From: Oikopleura dioica | Taxonomy: Eukaryota > Chordata > Appendicularia > Copelata > Oikopleuridae | Assembly (NCBI GenBank): GCA_907165135.1 | Contig: OU015568.1 | Coordinates: 9,804,501-9,868,500 of the forward strand | DNA length: 64,000 nucleotides | Direction: 5' to 3' | In this document: one piece after another, positions 11,087 through 21,637 of the stretch | Numbering within the stretch: the stretch's first letter is position 1 | Layout: every line of letters starts with the position of its first letter | Translations under genes and position numbers: made by a program | The notes under the pieces: generated by a model | What the model saw: only the letters and a program-made list of their open reading frames with translations | Databases searched by the model: none | Told to the model about the DNA's origin: nothing

Positions 11087-12757
11087 CTATGCGGAGGCTT
11101 CGACAACTGGGGCGGCGACTGGCTGCTCGACGGGGATGACCTCTTCCTTGGGCTCTCGGATCTCGACGATATCGGGGTAGGGGGTCTTAGGTCCAACCTA
11201 GAAATTTGAGGTCACTTTTGTTCCTTTTTGAACGCGTTGTAGCATTTAGAAACGCTCTGAATAATGATTGTTCGACTTGCGCAACGCTTTCCAGTATTAT
11301 TCGCTGTGGGAAAGTCGGTTCACGTCATGCTCTCTAAGATTAAGCCGGACGTTGTAGCCGCGGCGCACGTGCGAAATCGAATATCTTTTGGAAGGAGCGA
11401 AACTGACCTTTCCAGCGGGGTCGTGGGGGAGCATAATCTTGACTTTGAGTCCGATGACACCCTGTCGGAGCATGACGTGTCGGACGGCGGTGTCGACGTA
11501 CTCGGTGACGGGGTGACCGGTGTGGATCATGAGTCCGTCGGTGAACTTCATGGCCTTCGCTCGCTGACCTCTCAGTTTGCCAGAGATGACGACTTCGCAA
11601 CCCTAAAACTGATTTTTATAATTCCCGATTTACTTTTATTCGCGGTTTTAAAATCGAGAGGCCGCGAAGAAAATAAAGAAGATGGATTTGCTTATCACCT
11701 TGGCTCCAGACTCCATGATGAATCGGAGGACACCGTAGGCAGCTCGTCGGACGGCAAGACCACCCTCAAGCTTGTATCGGAGGGATTCGCACTGAGCGAT
11801 GGCGCAGAGACCTCGGTTGGCGACCTTCTCGGCGAAGAGCTCGACGGCGCCGTCCTTGATCTGGAATCGCTTCTGGACCAAAGCGGTCAATTCTCGGATT
11901 CGCTTGGCCTTGTCTCCCAAAACGTTCTGGGTTCGGGTGGCGAGGATGATGATCTCAGTTCGCTAAAATTTCAAGTCAATGATTTTGAATTCAAATCTTC
12001 ACAAAAAAATTTTTATGGAAAATTCAAGCAATTTACTAGAATAAAGTTTGAATTGATTTCACGGAATCTTCAGTGATAGATCTTCAACTTTGTTGTCTTA
12101 GAGAAATTATCAACAACTCTTTTCTCTGTAATTTTAGGGTAGTTTTGATGAATGAAAATGACATTCTCGGGACATAATCCTGACCCCTATGTTTCTTATG
12201 CTTTTCTGAGAGCCGGTGATCTGGCGAGTCGAATGGTATAAGTTAGGGGTCTTAGTCATCACAAATGACGTCATAGGTTCCGTGTTATTGGTTGAAACCG
12301 ACCGGGACCTGTAACTTTTAATTTTGTATATAAAAGTATTCTGATTTTAGGCTCATGTAAAAGAGCAGCTCGAGAACTTAAAAATTACAGGTTCCGGTCC
12401 CCATATGCCTCTTCAGTCACCCAGAATGACGTTATTTTCTATGACTAAGACCCCAAAAAACATACCATTCGACTCCTCAGATCACGAGCTTTCTAATAAG
12501 CATGAGAAACCTGGGGGTTAGGATTTTGCCCTGAGAATGTGACTTTACTTCATCTTTTCGTTATCTATATACAAAATTCACTAATTGATAAAGCATTCAT
12601 TTTGTCTTTTGTTAACCTTGGGGGTGATTCGGACTTCGACGCCGGAGTAGCCATCCTCAGCGAGTTCCTTTCGGAGGTATCCGTCGAGTTCGGCTCGGAA
12701 GACACCTTCGGCGACGTGCTTTCTCTTCTTAGAGATGTTGGCAGAAGCAGTGGCCAT
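11087..12757 (-). CDS. RPS3: 40S ribosomal protein S3
   Basis: Small-subunit ribosomal protein at the mRNA entry channel. Four exons join in frame: 12757-12617, 11962-11699, 11602-11408 and 11197-11087, giving 236 aa, close to the usual about 243. The N-terminus ([16 protein letters not shown]), the KH-domain stretch around [18 protein letters not shown], and [22 protein letters not shown] and [13 protein letters not shown] are all textbook S3. The start ATG is the first in the exon. Codon use is strongly biased, which explains the long open antisense frames over its exons. Intron 1 is about 650 nt, far larger than its neighbours, because it holds an inverted-repeat element; the other introns are about 100-210 nt. 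Confidence 0.98.
12161..12540. mobile_element. Foldback element in RPS3 intron 1
   Basis: About 380 bp with imperfect terminal inverted repeats of roughly 115 bp. The left end begins ACATTCTCGGGACATAATCC and the right end reads as its complement with about 20% differences. Shared blocks include GAGTCGAATGGTAT and GGGGTCTTAGTCAT. The inner parts (GGGACCTGTAA versus TTACAGGTTCC) also pair, so the whole unit could form a long hairpin. The target duplication is unclear, possibly TGA. No open frame of note. It explains the exceptional size of this intron. Confidence 0.7.
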
Positions 12758-13328
12758 GGTTATTTAATCGTCCGAGACAAGTCTACAACCCAAAACAATC
12801 AATTCTGTGATTTTTAAATCTGTCCCGAGAAATAAAGGAATTCCCCTAAACGAAAAGCCCCCTTTACGATAAAAATTGACGGAGATCTTCTTATAATATC
12901 TCTTTTTCTGAAAATAATCTTCTATGAGTCAGATCTCTCTTACAGTAATCAATGGGGAAAAGGAAGAAATCGGCGATCAAGCCAAAAGAAAAATTCTCGG
13001 AGCGCATTTATTGGCGCGTGCGCTCATTGGCTGATCCAGGCGCCCACGTTACGGTCACGCGAGATTGTGAAGGAAAACGCTACTATTCGAATTTTCTACT
13101 ATTCGATAACGCGAAAAACTGGCTCTTGAAGATTCGAGAAAAAATTTCCTTCATTTACCCATATTTTTCGTTTTAAATAGTTTTCGAAGATGAGGTTCTT
13201 TTACGACGAAAACATTTGGCCGAAAGGATTCATAAGAATTTCCTTGAAATTTTTTGAATAGCGTGTTTTCGATCATTTATTGCACATTTAATCAAATCCT
13301 AATTTTCACCAGTATAATCAAGCTGTTA

Positions 13329-13925
13329 CTAAGTATCAGTGTCGATTTGCACGAAGATAATATGAAAGAAGAGAGGAATGAAGACCACTAGAATCGTCAA
13401 GATAAACGCAATGAAACTGAATGATGATAAATACAACAGAATATGCACGAATAAGAAGGCGAAGAAAGCAAGCAGCTCGGTTCCAGTATTTTGATCCCGG
13501 ACGCCCAAAATGCACAAGTGCCAAAAATCACGAAGCGCCAATCTTTCGAGAGATTTTCCGAGAAAAGGAAATTGTTAGAAATCGGAAAGAAAATCCGGTC
13601 CCTGAGTAAAAGCGGCAAGTTGCGGACGAAATCTGTCCAAGAGGCAGTGGTTCCAAATTTCCAGTTGTACAGAATAATTCGCTCATCGAGGGAGGGTTTT
13701 TCCGTTTCGTCTGGTTGAAGTGTTGAAATTTCCGTCCGGCAGAGAGGACATGAAATCGCAGAAAAGAGCCGCCCGCTTTCCCAGACCTACAATCTCTTCA
13801 TCGATTCCTCGAGTTTGGGGTCTTACTTGAATAAGACATTTCTTGCAGAAGCGGTGGCCACAGGAGGTTTCCAATTCCGTCAAGTTTTCCAGACAAATCG
13901 GACAATCGTCTGTTCGTAAACTCAT
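13329..13925 (-). CDS. RNF170: RNF170-like RING-finger protein
   Basis: Putative E3 ubiquitin ligase of the ER membrane. Exon 1 (13925 to about 13828) begins MSLRTDDCPICLENLTEL with the first half of a C3HC4 RING. A 41-nt intron follows. Exon 2 (from 13786) completes the RING with VWESGRLFSAISCPLC. After the RING comes a stretch resembling the RNF170 family linker (LDERIILYNWKF, then FVRNLPLLLRDRIFF). The 3' part is hydrophobic in two frames: one gives several membrane segments ending in a TAG at 13329, the other stops earlier, so the last junction is uncertain. RNF170 in vertebrates targets IP3 receptors; that role here is an inference. A second RNF170-like gene lies just upstream on the same strand. 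Confidence 0.68.
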
Positions 13926-14158
13926 CTTATTCGTGATCTTCCGACTCCGATTCTTCCCATTCTAGCGCGGGAAATAATAAGATACCAGAAAATAAGTTTT
14001 AGCAAATTTTTATTGAATACAGCGTTCGTGTGAAAACACTACTTTTACTTTGAAGTTATTTTTGTAGAAAGGGTTTTTATTTTCATCCCAGATGACCTCG
14101 ATTCGGGTTGACTGAAGTTTGTGGGTACAGGAATCCAACAATTGGCTTATCATCCGGT

Positions 14159-14725
14159 TTATCGAAATGAATAAAAGTCCTTTTCCGCGGACTTTTTGGT
14201 TTTAAAATTTTTCGAAAGAGCGGTGCTTCTTAGCGTAAACCGTGTCGAGAGAAAAGGCATCAGTTGGATGAAAACGAGCAAGTAGACGAGAAAACTGACG
14301 ATCCAGGGTCGTCTTGAGGGCACAGTTCGTCGAGAGTAGCCCGAATCGTTGCGATAGAGCGAGTTGAAATTCCGGAGTTCTTGAGGAATCGGCGCGTCGG
14401 TTGAAGTCCAACTCAGAAGTGTCACGACTTCGCGGCAGATTGGACAGAAGAAGGGAACCCACTCTTCTCCCTCGTCTGAAAATTGAACAGAAACAACAGA
14501 GAAGAGGGTGAAGAACTTACTTTCGGAATTCTCCGACTCCCACATTTTCAACATGCACCTGAGACAAAACTTATGGCTGCACAAAGTCATCACATATGTA
14601 AATGGCGAAACTAGGCAAATCGGGCATTTCTCCAGTTTTCTCGTCTCTTCGTCTGACAGATAGTCGAGGCTCTCTTCAGGCTCGGACGAAGTAGAGGCAT
14701 ACTGGGAGATGTCTGTTCCAGACAT
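14159..14725 (-). CDS. Second RNF170-like RING-finger protein
   Basis: Two exons, 14725-14521 and 14475-14159, with a 45-nt GTAAGT...CAG intron. The first ATG gives MSGTDISQYAS followed by an acidic Ser/Glu stretch. The RING reads CPICLVSP...CSHKFCLRCMLKMWES and, after the intron, FFCPICREVVTLL. A short conserved linker (ELRNFNSLYRNDSG) and a hydrophobic segment (VSFLVYLLVFIQLMPFL) precede a basic end. The domain order matches the neighbouring RNF170-like gene, about 230 bp downstream on the same strand, so a tandem duplication is likely. The intron has no stop and is a multiple of three, so retention would insert 15 residues between the zinc-binding halves. Confidence 0.65.
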   Translation of the reverse strand: MSGTDISQYASTSSEPEESLDYLSDEETRKLEKCPICLVSPFTYVMTLCSHKFCLRCMLKMWESENSESKFFTLFSVVSVQFSDEGEEWVPFFCPICREVVTLLSWTSTDAPIPQELRNFNSLYRNDSGYSRRTVPSRRPWIVSFLVYLLVFIQLMPFLSTRFTLRSTALSKNFKTKKSAEKDFYSFR

Positions 14726-15987
14726 TCTTATTTTTCGCACTCTTTACCTATCCGATTCTGGTCCGATTACGATTCGTTTTACATTCGTCTTTAAAATCGT
14801 TTTGAATAATACGAAGTAAGAATATCTGAAGTTTATTGTTTTCTCAAGTCAATTGAGATTTCTGCTTTCACTTGAGACAAGTTGTTTAGTCTCGGAATAG
14901 AAGTGAGTTAACAAACTTGGTATCATCAATTTTAGGAAAGAAAATAAGAAAATTTTTATTAAAAGAAATCTTCGAAAAATTGGAAGAAAGAAATTTCAAT
15001 TGAAGAAAACTCGAACAAACAGAAGAGTTAGAGGAGCGAGAATGTTTCTTTTTTAAATTTTATAGTAACGTTGATTTTTTTGTAGAATGATGAAATCTCG
15101 ATGATTCATTAGAGGGACCGAAGAAAGGGGGAGGATGGGTCACTGAAGAACCGGAATGAAATGGGGCCGGAATGAGACTGGGCGCTAGTATTTTATTCAG
15201 AAAACTATGATATGATAAGTTGGTTTTCATTAGCTTTTTGCCCGTTTTCCAACCAAAGTTCAGTCAGAATCAAGGATGAAAATCGAAGATGAGTACTTTA
15301 GTAAAGTCGAGCGACAAAGAGCTCATACCACGATCAACATCCCTTGCCAGTAAGTGTCAGCATCCATTAGTTTAGAATTAGAAAGTAAAAAGCCAATAAG
15401 GCACTGGTAAGTAAAGCTTTTGAGGCAGAGGTGAATAGTGAAATTACATGGACAATCAGCAACTGTACAAGAAATAAAGGACGATAAAATAATTTTCGGA
15501 TAAGTTATTGTGGACATAATATTGATGAGTTGATAGTAAAGTTTGAGGAAGTTTCTTTTTAAATAAGTAAATTAAACTAAATCGTGTCGTATTTGAACCT
15601 TTTAGAAGTGCATGGGTGTGTGTCGTGCCAATACGAAGTAAGGGCGTCAGTCAAAAAGTTGTAAATGTTCAGGCATAAGAGAATAAGAAGAATAAGTTGA
15701 ACTAGAAGTTGAGAGAATTGGGAGACACTCAAATGAAGACAGTGGAATTCAATGAAAAAAAGCGGCGATAGGAAGTAATTTAAATTAATTTACAGAAAGC
15801 AAAAGTGGTCTTAATTTGGAGCTTTGCATGCAGTTGAATATTTTTTTTGTTATTTGAATGGTACTTATGAGTAAACTCGGCTTTATAATGCTTTAAAAAA
15901 GAGGCTTAGAAGTTCTAAGTTAGAACTCATTTTCATAAGTTGATAGTATAGGCTTTAAAGAGTATCAAAATCTTGTTTCTGGACTTT
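14726..15987 (-). other. 3' flank of MRCK gene, no coding evidence
   Basis: About 1.26 kb between the start of the RNF170-like gene and the MRCK stop codon. No frame longer than about 64 residues and none with a recognisable domain. Minus-strand AATAAA signals occur near 15193 and 14831, so much of it is probably the 3'UTR of the MRCK transcript. Confidence 0.5.
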
Positions 15988-18900
15988 TCAGTCTTCGGGA
16001 AAGTATCCAGATCGACGGGCGTAGCGCTTTTCAATGCTATTCGATTGAGGCGACTTTTCGGAGAGCTCAGAGCTATTCGTACTCCTGATTAGGCTCGTAC
16101 GGGAGGTCAGTAGAGAACGTTCTGTACTTTGCAGAGACTGGCTGATGATGGTGAATGATTGTTAAGAAAATAGGCTTTAGAACAGGCGCTTACCTTGGAT
16201 TAGCATCGTCCGGGCCGTAGTGATAGACGTGCTTGAAATTTGAGGGGCCGGAAATGAAGCTTGTTTTTCGATTTGCCGCAACAGGCTCTGTTGACATCAT
16301 TTGGATTCCAGACTCGGGGCCCATGTGCGTCACGTGACGGAAATCAGATGGTCCGGAGATGAGACTCACCTTCCCACCTTCCTGAATTTGACCACGCAGC
16401 GACTAAAAATGAAATCATGCTTCTAGTTCACCAATTGCCATTTTACCTTTGATCTTTCAGCATCAGCTGATTTGTAGATAAGTTTCCGCTTTCCGACTCT
16501 CTGGAGGTTTCGCTTGCCATTCGGGCGAATCTTCTGTGGTAGATGAATTTCTTCTGACTGAGCTTCAAAATGAAGAATACACAGGCGCTTTTGGTCCTCA
16601 TCGGAGGTGTGTATCGATAACTGTGCACTTAGAATGGGTTATATTTGAAATCAAATGCAATTACATATTTTAAAATTACGTTTGAAAATTTGAAAATACA
16701 TGCTGATAGACCCTCGCCTAGAACTTTCGAGAGGTTGAACTCGTTTAGCATTTATTGATTGCATCCAGGTTCCCTTGTACCCATCGTAAATATCTACAGT
16801 TGACTCGGTGTAAACAACGACTAAACATTGTGGCTGTTCAGAACCATCATCCAAACGAAGCGTTCTTATTGAAATCGGTGGACTGGTCCACATGATCTCA
16901 GATTGGCGAGAACGATTGCTTCCATCGGGCGCTAGAAGTTCCAAGATTAAAAGGTTGTTAAATTTTAGGCTTACAAATGTAGATTCCAAAGGAGGAAGTG
17001 CAGACGAGATATTCTTCGTAAGCGGGGCTCAGATCAACAACAGCGAGGACGTCCATTGGTCGGTAATTTAGAAGCTTATAATTATAGTAAGGAGATAGGA
17101 AATTTTAACAGACAAATACCTGGTACAAAGGATGGTTATTGTTTTGCGTATTGAGCAAATAAAGCGGCGCAGTTGCCTGTACTGAATAAAAAGCGACTCC
17201 CGTTTCGGTACCAATACAGACGCGGTCGTTGAATATTTCAAGGAACTGAACGTGAGCTTCGCAGGGAATCTCCTTGACCTTGCGATAACGGGGTAAAGAC
17301 GTCCGAAGCTCCGTCGAGGGAAACATTTCATATACAAGAACATGTTTGGGTTTCGCAACAGCGAGCAACGCTACTTGCCCGTGCTTATACATCCCTAGAA
17401 TTGAGTTCGTAAGAGGTAGAATAGCAAAAATAACCTGTTGCCATATTATAACATCCTCTGGTCTCCTCGAGTTTTGGCGGCTCTTGGTCATAATGGCCGC
17501 TGATAGCAGCAGAAATCGGAAACAATCGGACCGTTTTTCTGTTTCCAGAAATAATCGTGATGATATCAACATCGAGACACAGTCGGATGTCCGAAACACG
17601 CTTGTCTGCTATCCTAACAAATTCATCTTTTGCCAATTCTGCACAATAAAGCCCATCATCGGTGCCAAGAAGAACTCGATTTCTGTCGATAACTTTGGCA
17701 CAGTGAGTGTTTTTGATAAGAACCAAGTTTGGATCGTAAATTTCGAAGAATCCCAGCGATGGGACCAGCTCAGTCCGATGCTGAAAACAAATAACGATCA
17801 GTTACTCAGAACGAGTCTAACCTTCATCAACAAGTCGTGCATTTTCTTTATCGCAGAGATCCATTTTTGCCTGTCTCCGGCACCACACATTATTAAGAAG
17901 GAATTGAACTGGAAGGGAACAGATTCGAAAACTGTTCTGTTTATAGAACATGAGCTCAACTTGAAGATATTGGGAAGGTCTCGTTTATTTGCATGGATAA
18001 CGTCCTAAAATGAATTTGAAAAAAAATCTAATTGAAAAAAAGATTTACCTGTTGGACAACTTTTTCAACGGTTAAAAATCGATCTTTGAGATCAACGACA
18101 ATATTTGGCACTTGTAGAATTTCCTGATTTTTTGTATCTTTCAGCGGAAACATGATCAATCGGTTTCCAGTAATGACGGCGAAGTGCTTCTGCCATCCCT
18201 TTTTCACCCCTTTTGGCTTGGGAATAGACACGTAGCCGCTCATGACTGTGCCTTGATTTCTGGCAAGATCGATCATTTCAAATCCAACTTGATTAGGCCA
18301 GGTTTGATTTTCTTCGGATCCGGGGCAAAGTTGAGGCGCGTCTTTGGCGCAACTAATATGACAAGGAAGCCAACACTCGCTGCAAATGACGCCTTGTCTC
18401 CATAAGCCTATTTGAAAAGTTTTTTATCTTGAAAAAGGTAGTGAGTTACCTGTCATGTATGTAGCGCAGATTTGGCATTGAGTTGGCTCTGAAAATGTCC
18501 GAACCATGAACAAGTGTTGCTTCGCTGGAATACCCCGCGCTGGTATATTATACAGATCTCTGTCCGTCAGTTTTCCAACTTGAGACGGCGCAGACTTTTG
18601 CCCGACGGGACTAGAGCGACCAGATCGAGAGTCAGAATCTTCATATCCAAATCGACCATTGTCTGGATAAGGCGAATGATCGGATACGCTGTGATGATAG
18701 GAGCTTTGCTCGATGTCCTGTATCTTCATCCTGGCTTGGGTGAGATCTTGCTCGACTTCTTCAAGCTTTCTTCTGAGGAGGGTGTTTTCATGCTCTACTT
18801 CCGACGTTTTCTGGAGTTGCGTCTGAAGAGCGCTCCTCAGATCCAAAATCTGAGCGTTTTTGACTTTTGTTTGACGTAGCGTCTTCCAGTTTTCTAAACA

Positions 18901-21401
18901 CAAGTGTCAGTACTAAAGTTCCATTAAGGCGGAACTGATAGCTAACAAGCTAATCAGCGTTGTATTTCCTACCTTTAGAGTCGCCCGGGGTCACTTGAGT
19001 TTTTGCATTTTGGACGTTGTTTTCAAAATGAGCGATAGGTTCTTCTGGGTTTTCTTTGCGAGCTTTTCGAATGGACTCAAGCTCATCTGACATTCGAATG
19101 GCAAGATTGTCCAGATAAGAGCGGGCGTCCTATAAATATTAGATGCAATTTAAACGGAAATTAAGCCCCTAGAAAGTACCTTTTCATCATGAACCCACTG
19201 AATAATAGAGCGCAAATGCTCTTCCCATTCACTTCTCTCCGCGACGCCTTCATTTTCTTTGGCTTTTTGTTCTTCCAAGTCTTTCAAGTTCTGTCGAAGT
19301 GCGACAAGCTCTGCAGTCGCTTCTTTTAGCTTTTCTTTCGTTTGAGAATGGTCGTTTTGAAGCAGCTCGAATTCGTTTGTCGAGTTTCTGTAGATTTGTT
19401 CTTTTTCGTTCTTTTCTTCTTCAACTTTGTGGCGGAGATCGTTGATTTGCTCCTCGTACTCGCGTTTTGTCTTGGAAATTTCTAATAAGTGGTTTTGCGA
19501 GGTTTCTTCTAGACGCAAATTGACGGCGTCGAGCTCGTGTTGGAGGTGTTTGACTTCTTTGCCTTTGGTGCGATGGAAAGCCGACTCGTTGGAAAGCTCT
19601 TCGAATTTGGCTTGTAACGTGATGATACGCTGCTGATCATTAAGCTGCTGCTGCTGTACAATATTAAGCTCGTCGGAAAGTGAATTTTTGGAATGTTCAG
19701 AGCTGCGCAGCTCCTGCTGCAAGTACTCTATTTTTGCGTTCAAGTCGCGCTCGTAACTTTCATAATGCTGGATTTTTATCTGGTCGCGGTTCTTCTCATT
19801 TGATAACGTTTCAAGTTCTTGTTCTAAAGATGATATTTTCGTTTGTAGCTCGGTCGCGCTTTGTTCACGCTCTGAAATCTCAGACTTTTGGGAGGACAGC
19901 CTCGATTCTAGCGTTTCAAGGAGTTTCTGAAGCTCGGAGGACTCTTTTCGTGATGATTGTTTTTCAAGTTCAAGCGAACGTACTTTGTCCTCCAGATCTT
20001 TTATTTCTTGCGTGTCGGTATTTCTAGCTCTTGATTCGGATTGCCGGCTGGATGCTCCAGCTCCAGCGTTAAACAGTCGCTCCATTCCGCAATCGGATAG
20101 TCTCGACTCTCTGTTGAAAGAGAAACCGACAAAAGGAAGATCTTTTCCCGAGAAAGTAGCATTACCGAGACTTGGTGGATGAGCTTCTATTCTGGCATCT
20201 TCATCGTCGACATCAAAATTTGACGTGTCCGTTTCTCCAACGATTTCTGGAACATATGGCGGTCTGATGGACTGCAAGTTGTCCCAAGCTATTTCAGCGA
20301 AGAAAGGGTGCGATTTGAACTCGTCGATTCCAATCTGACCCATTCGCGTGCTTTTATCGCAGATAAGACCTCTAATGAGCTCCTTTGTGGCTTCTGAAAC
20401 TTCAATCTCATCATCTGGGATGGAGAAACGTTCGGTGTGGTTCATAATCTTGCAGTAAGTCTCTGCCAGACCTTCAGCGTAAAAAGGCGTCTCTCCGAAA
20501 AGCATTTCATAAATACAGACACCCAAGGACCACCAGTCACATTCCTTGCCATATCTCCCGTGGCCGTCTTCATTAGCTTGCAAGATTTCTGGCGAGATAT
20601 AGTCTGGCGTGCCTACTGACGTGCGTGACCAGATCGTCCCGTCTCGACGCATTCGTAGACAAGATCCAAAGTCTCCGAGCTTGATATGGCCGCGATTGTC
20701 TATGAGAACGTTGTCTGGCTTTATGTCTCGATGAACGTATCCCATTCCGTGCAGTGCATCGATGGCGACGACCATTTCCGCGGAGTAGAATCGAGCAACG
20801 TGCTCTTCAAGAATGTCGTCGTGCTTGGAGATGAGAGTCAACAGATCACCGCCAGCGTAGTAGTCCATAACAAAATAGAGGTACCGCGGGTCTTGGAATG
20901 CGAAGTGTAGCTTTATGAGCCAGGGACTATCACCGCGCACTAGAACGTCTCGTTCCTCTCTGTAGCAAGCAACTTCCGCTCGCTGGAGCATGTCCCACTT
21001 TGATAGCGTCTTCATAGCGAACACCTTTTTCGAGCCCTTCATTCGAACAACGGCGACTTCACCAAAAGCGCCTCTGCCGATGACTCGGACTAAATCAAAG
21101 TCCGATCTTCGTATCCTGAGCTCGTTGACCTTCTGGGTGAAGGCTCGCGACCAGTCGAGGAATTCCGAGACATGGCGCTCGTTTTTGATGTTTGAGACTG
21201 TAAGTTCATTGTGGATAAGTTGCAGGACATCCAGGAGTGTCTCGTATGAGAATCCATGTACTCGTTGGTCGCCACTGTCAAGTGTCTTCAAAACTCATTT
21301 AAGTTTACCAGTCAAGGGGCGGTATTTACCGTTGCGCATAAAACTAGTTGTTCAAGTAGTTGTAATCTGCTACTTGGAGGCGAAACTGCTACATCTGACA
21401 T
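15988..21401 (-). CDS. CDC42BPA/B: MRCK-type Cdc42-binding Ser/Thr kinase
   Basis: Myotonic-dystrophy-kinase-related Cdc42-binding kinase, an actomyosin regulator. Exon 1 (21401-21330) starts MSDVAVSPPSSRLQLLEQL and joins the large exon 21285-19180. That exon holds an N-terminal cap, a complete AGC kinase (IGRGAFGEVAVV, VFAMKTLSKWDM, VHRDIKPDN, LGDFGSC, VGTPDYISPE), the AGC C-terminal segment (DTSNFDVDDED) and a long coiled coil. Exons 19129-18973 and from 18898 add more coiled coil and a C1 domain (HLFMVRTFSEPTQCQIC). A PH domain follows (SGYVSIPKPKGVKKGWQKHF), then a citron-homology domain over 17.8-16.5 kb, then CRIB. Two CRIB motifs are present instead of one. TGA at 15990-15988. All kinase catalytic residues are intact. 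KIF3A lies 237 bp upstream on the same strand. Confidence 0.95.
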
Positions 21402-21637
21402 ATTAAATGTCCGAGATTTATGTTTTCACTTATGTCCGATCTCAATTCGACATCTATAAATTCTGGGCTCAGATTTCGCGACGTGAAAAATAAACATTTA
21501 ACGTAGAAACAGTAGAACTAAAAGTGTTTACAGAAAATAATTTCATGATTCAAGTATAAAAATATGCCTAGCGACATCATACAGTTTTGCAGTTTTGAAG
21601 AAAAATAGCTTGATCTTTCTTTCTGTAATAGCTGTAT

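Noticed and set aside
11264-12076. 270-residue plus-strand frame over RPS3
   Set aside because: It spans RPS3 exons and introns in antisense; RPS3 on the minus strand explains the region fully.
12952-13176. ATG frame starting MGKRKKSAIKPKEKF, similar to the ELOF1 N-terminus
   Set aside because: Only the first basic residues resemble ELOF1; no zinc-ribbon cysteines follow and no splice site joins it to any.
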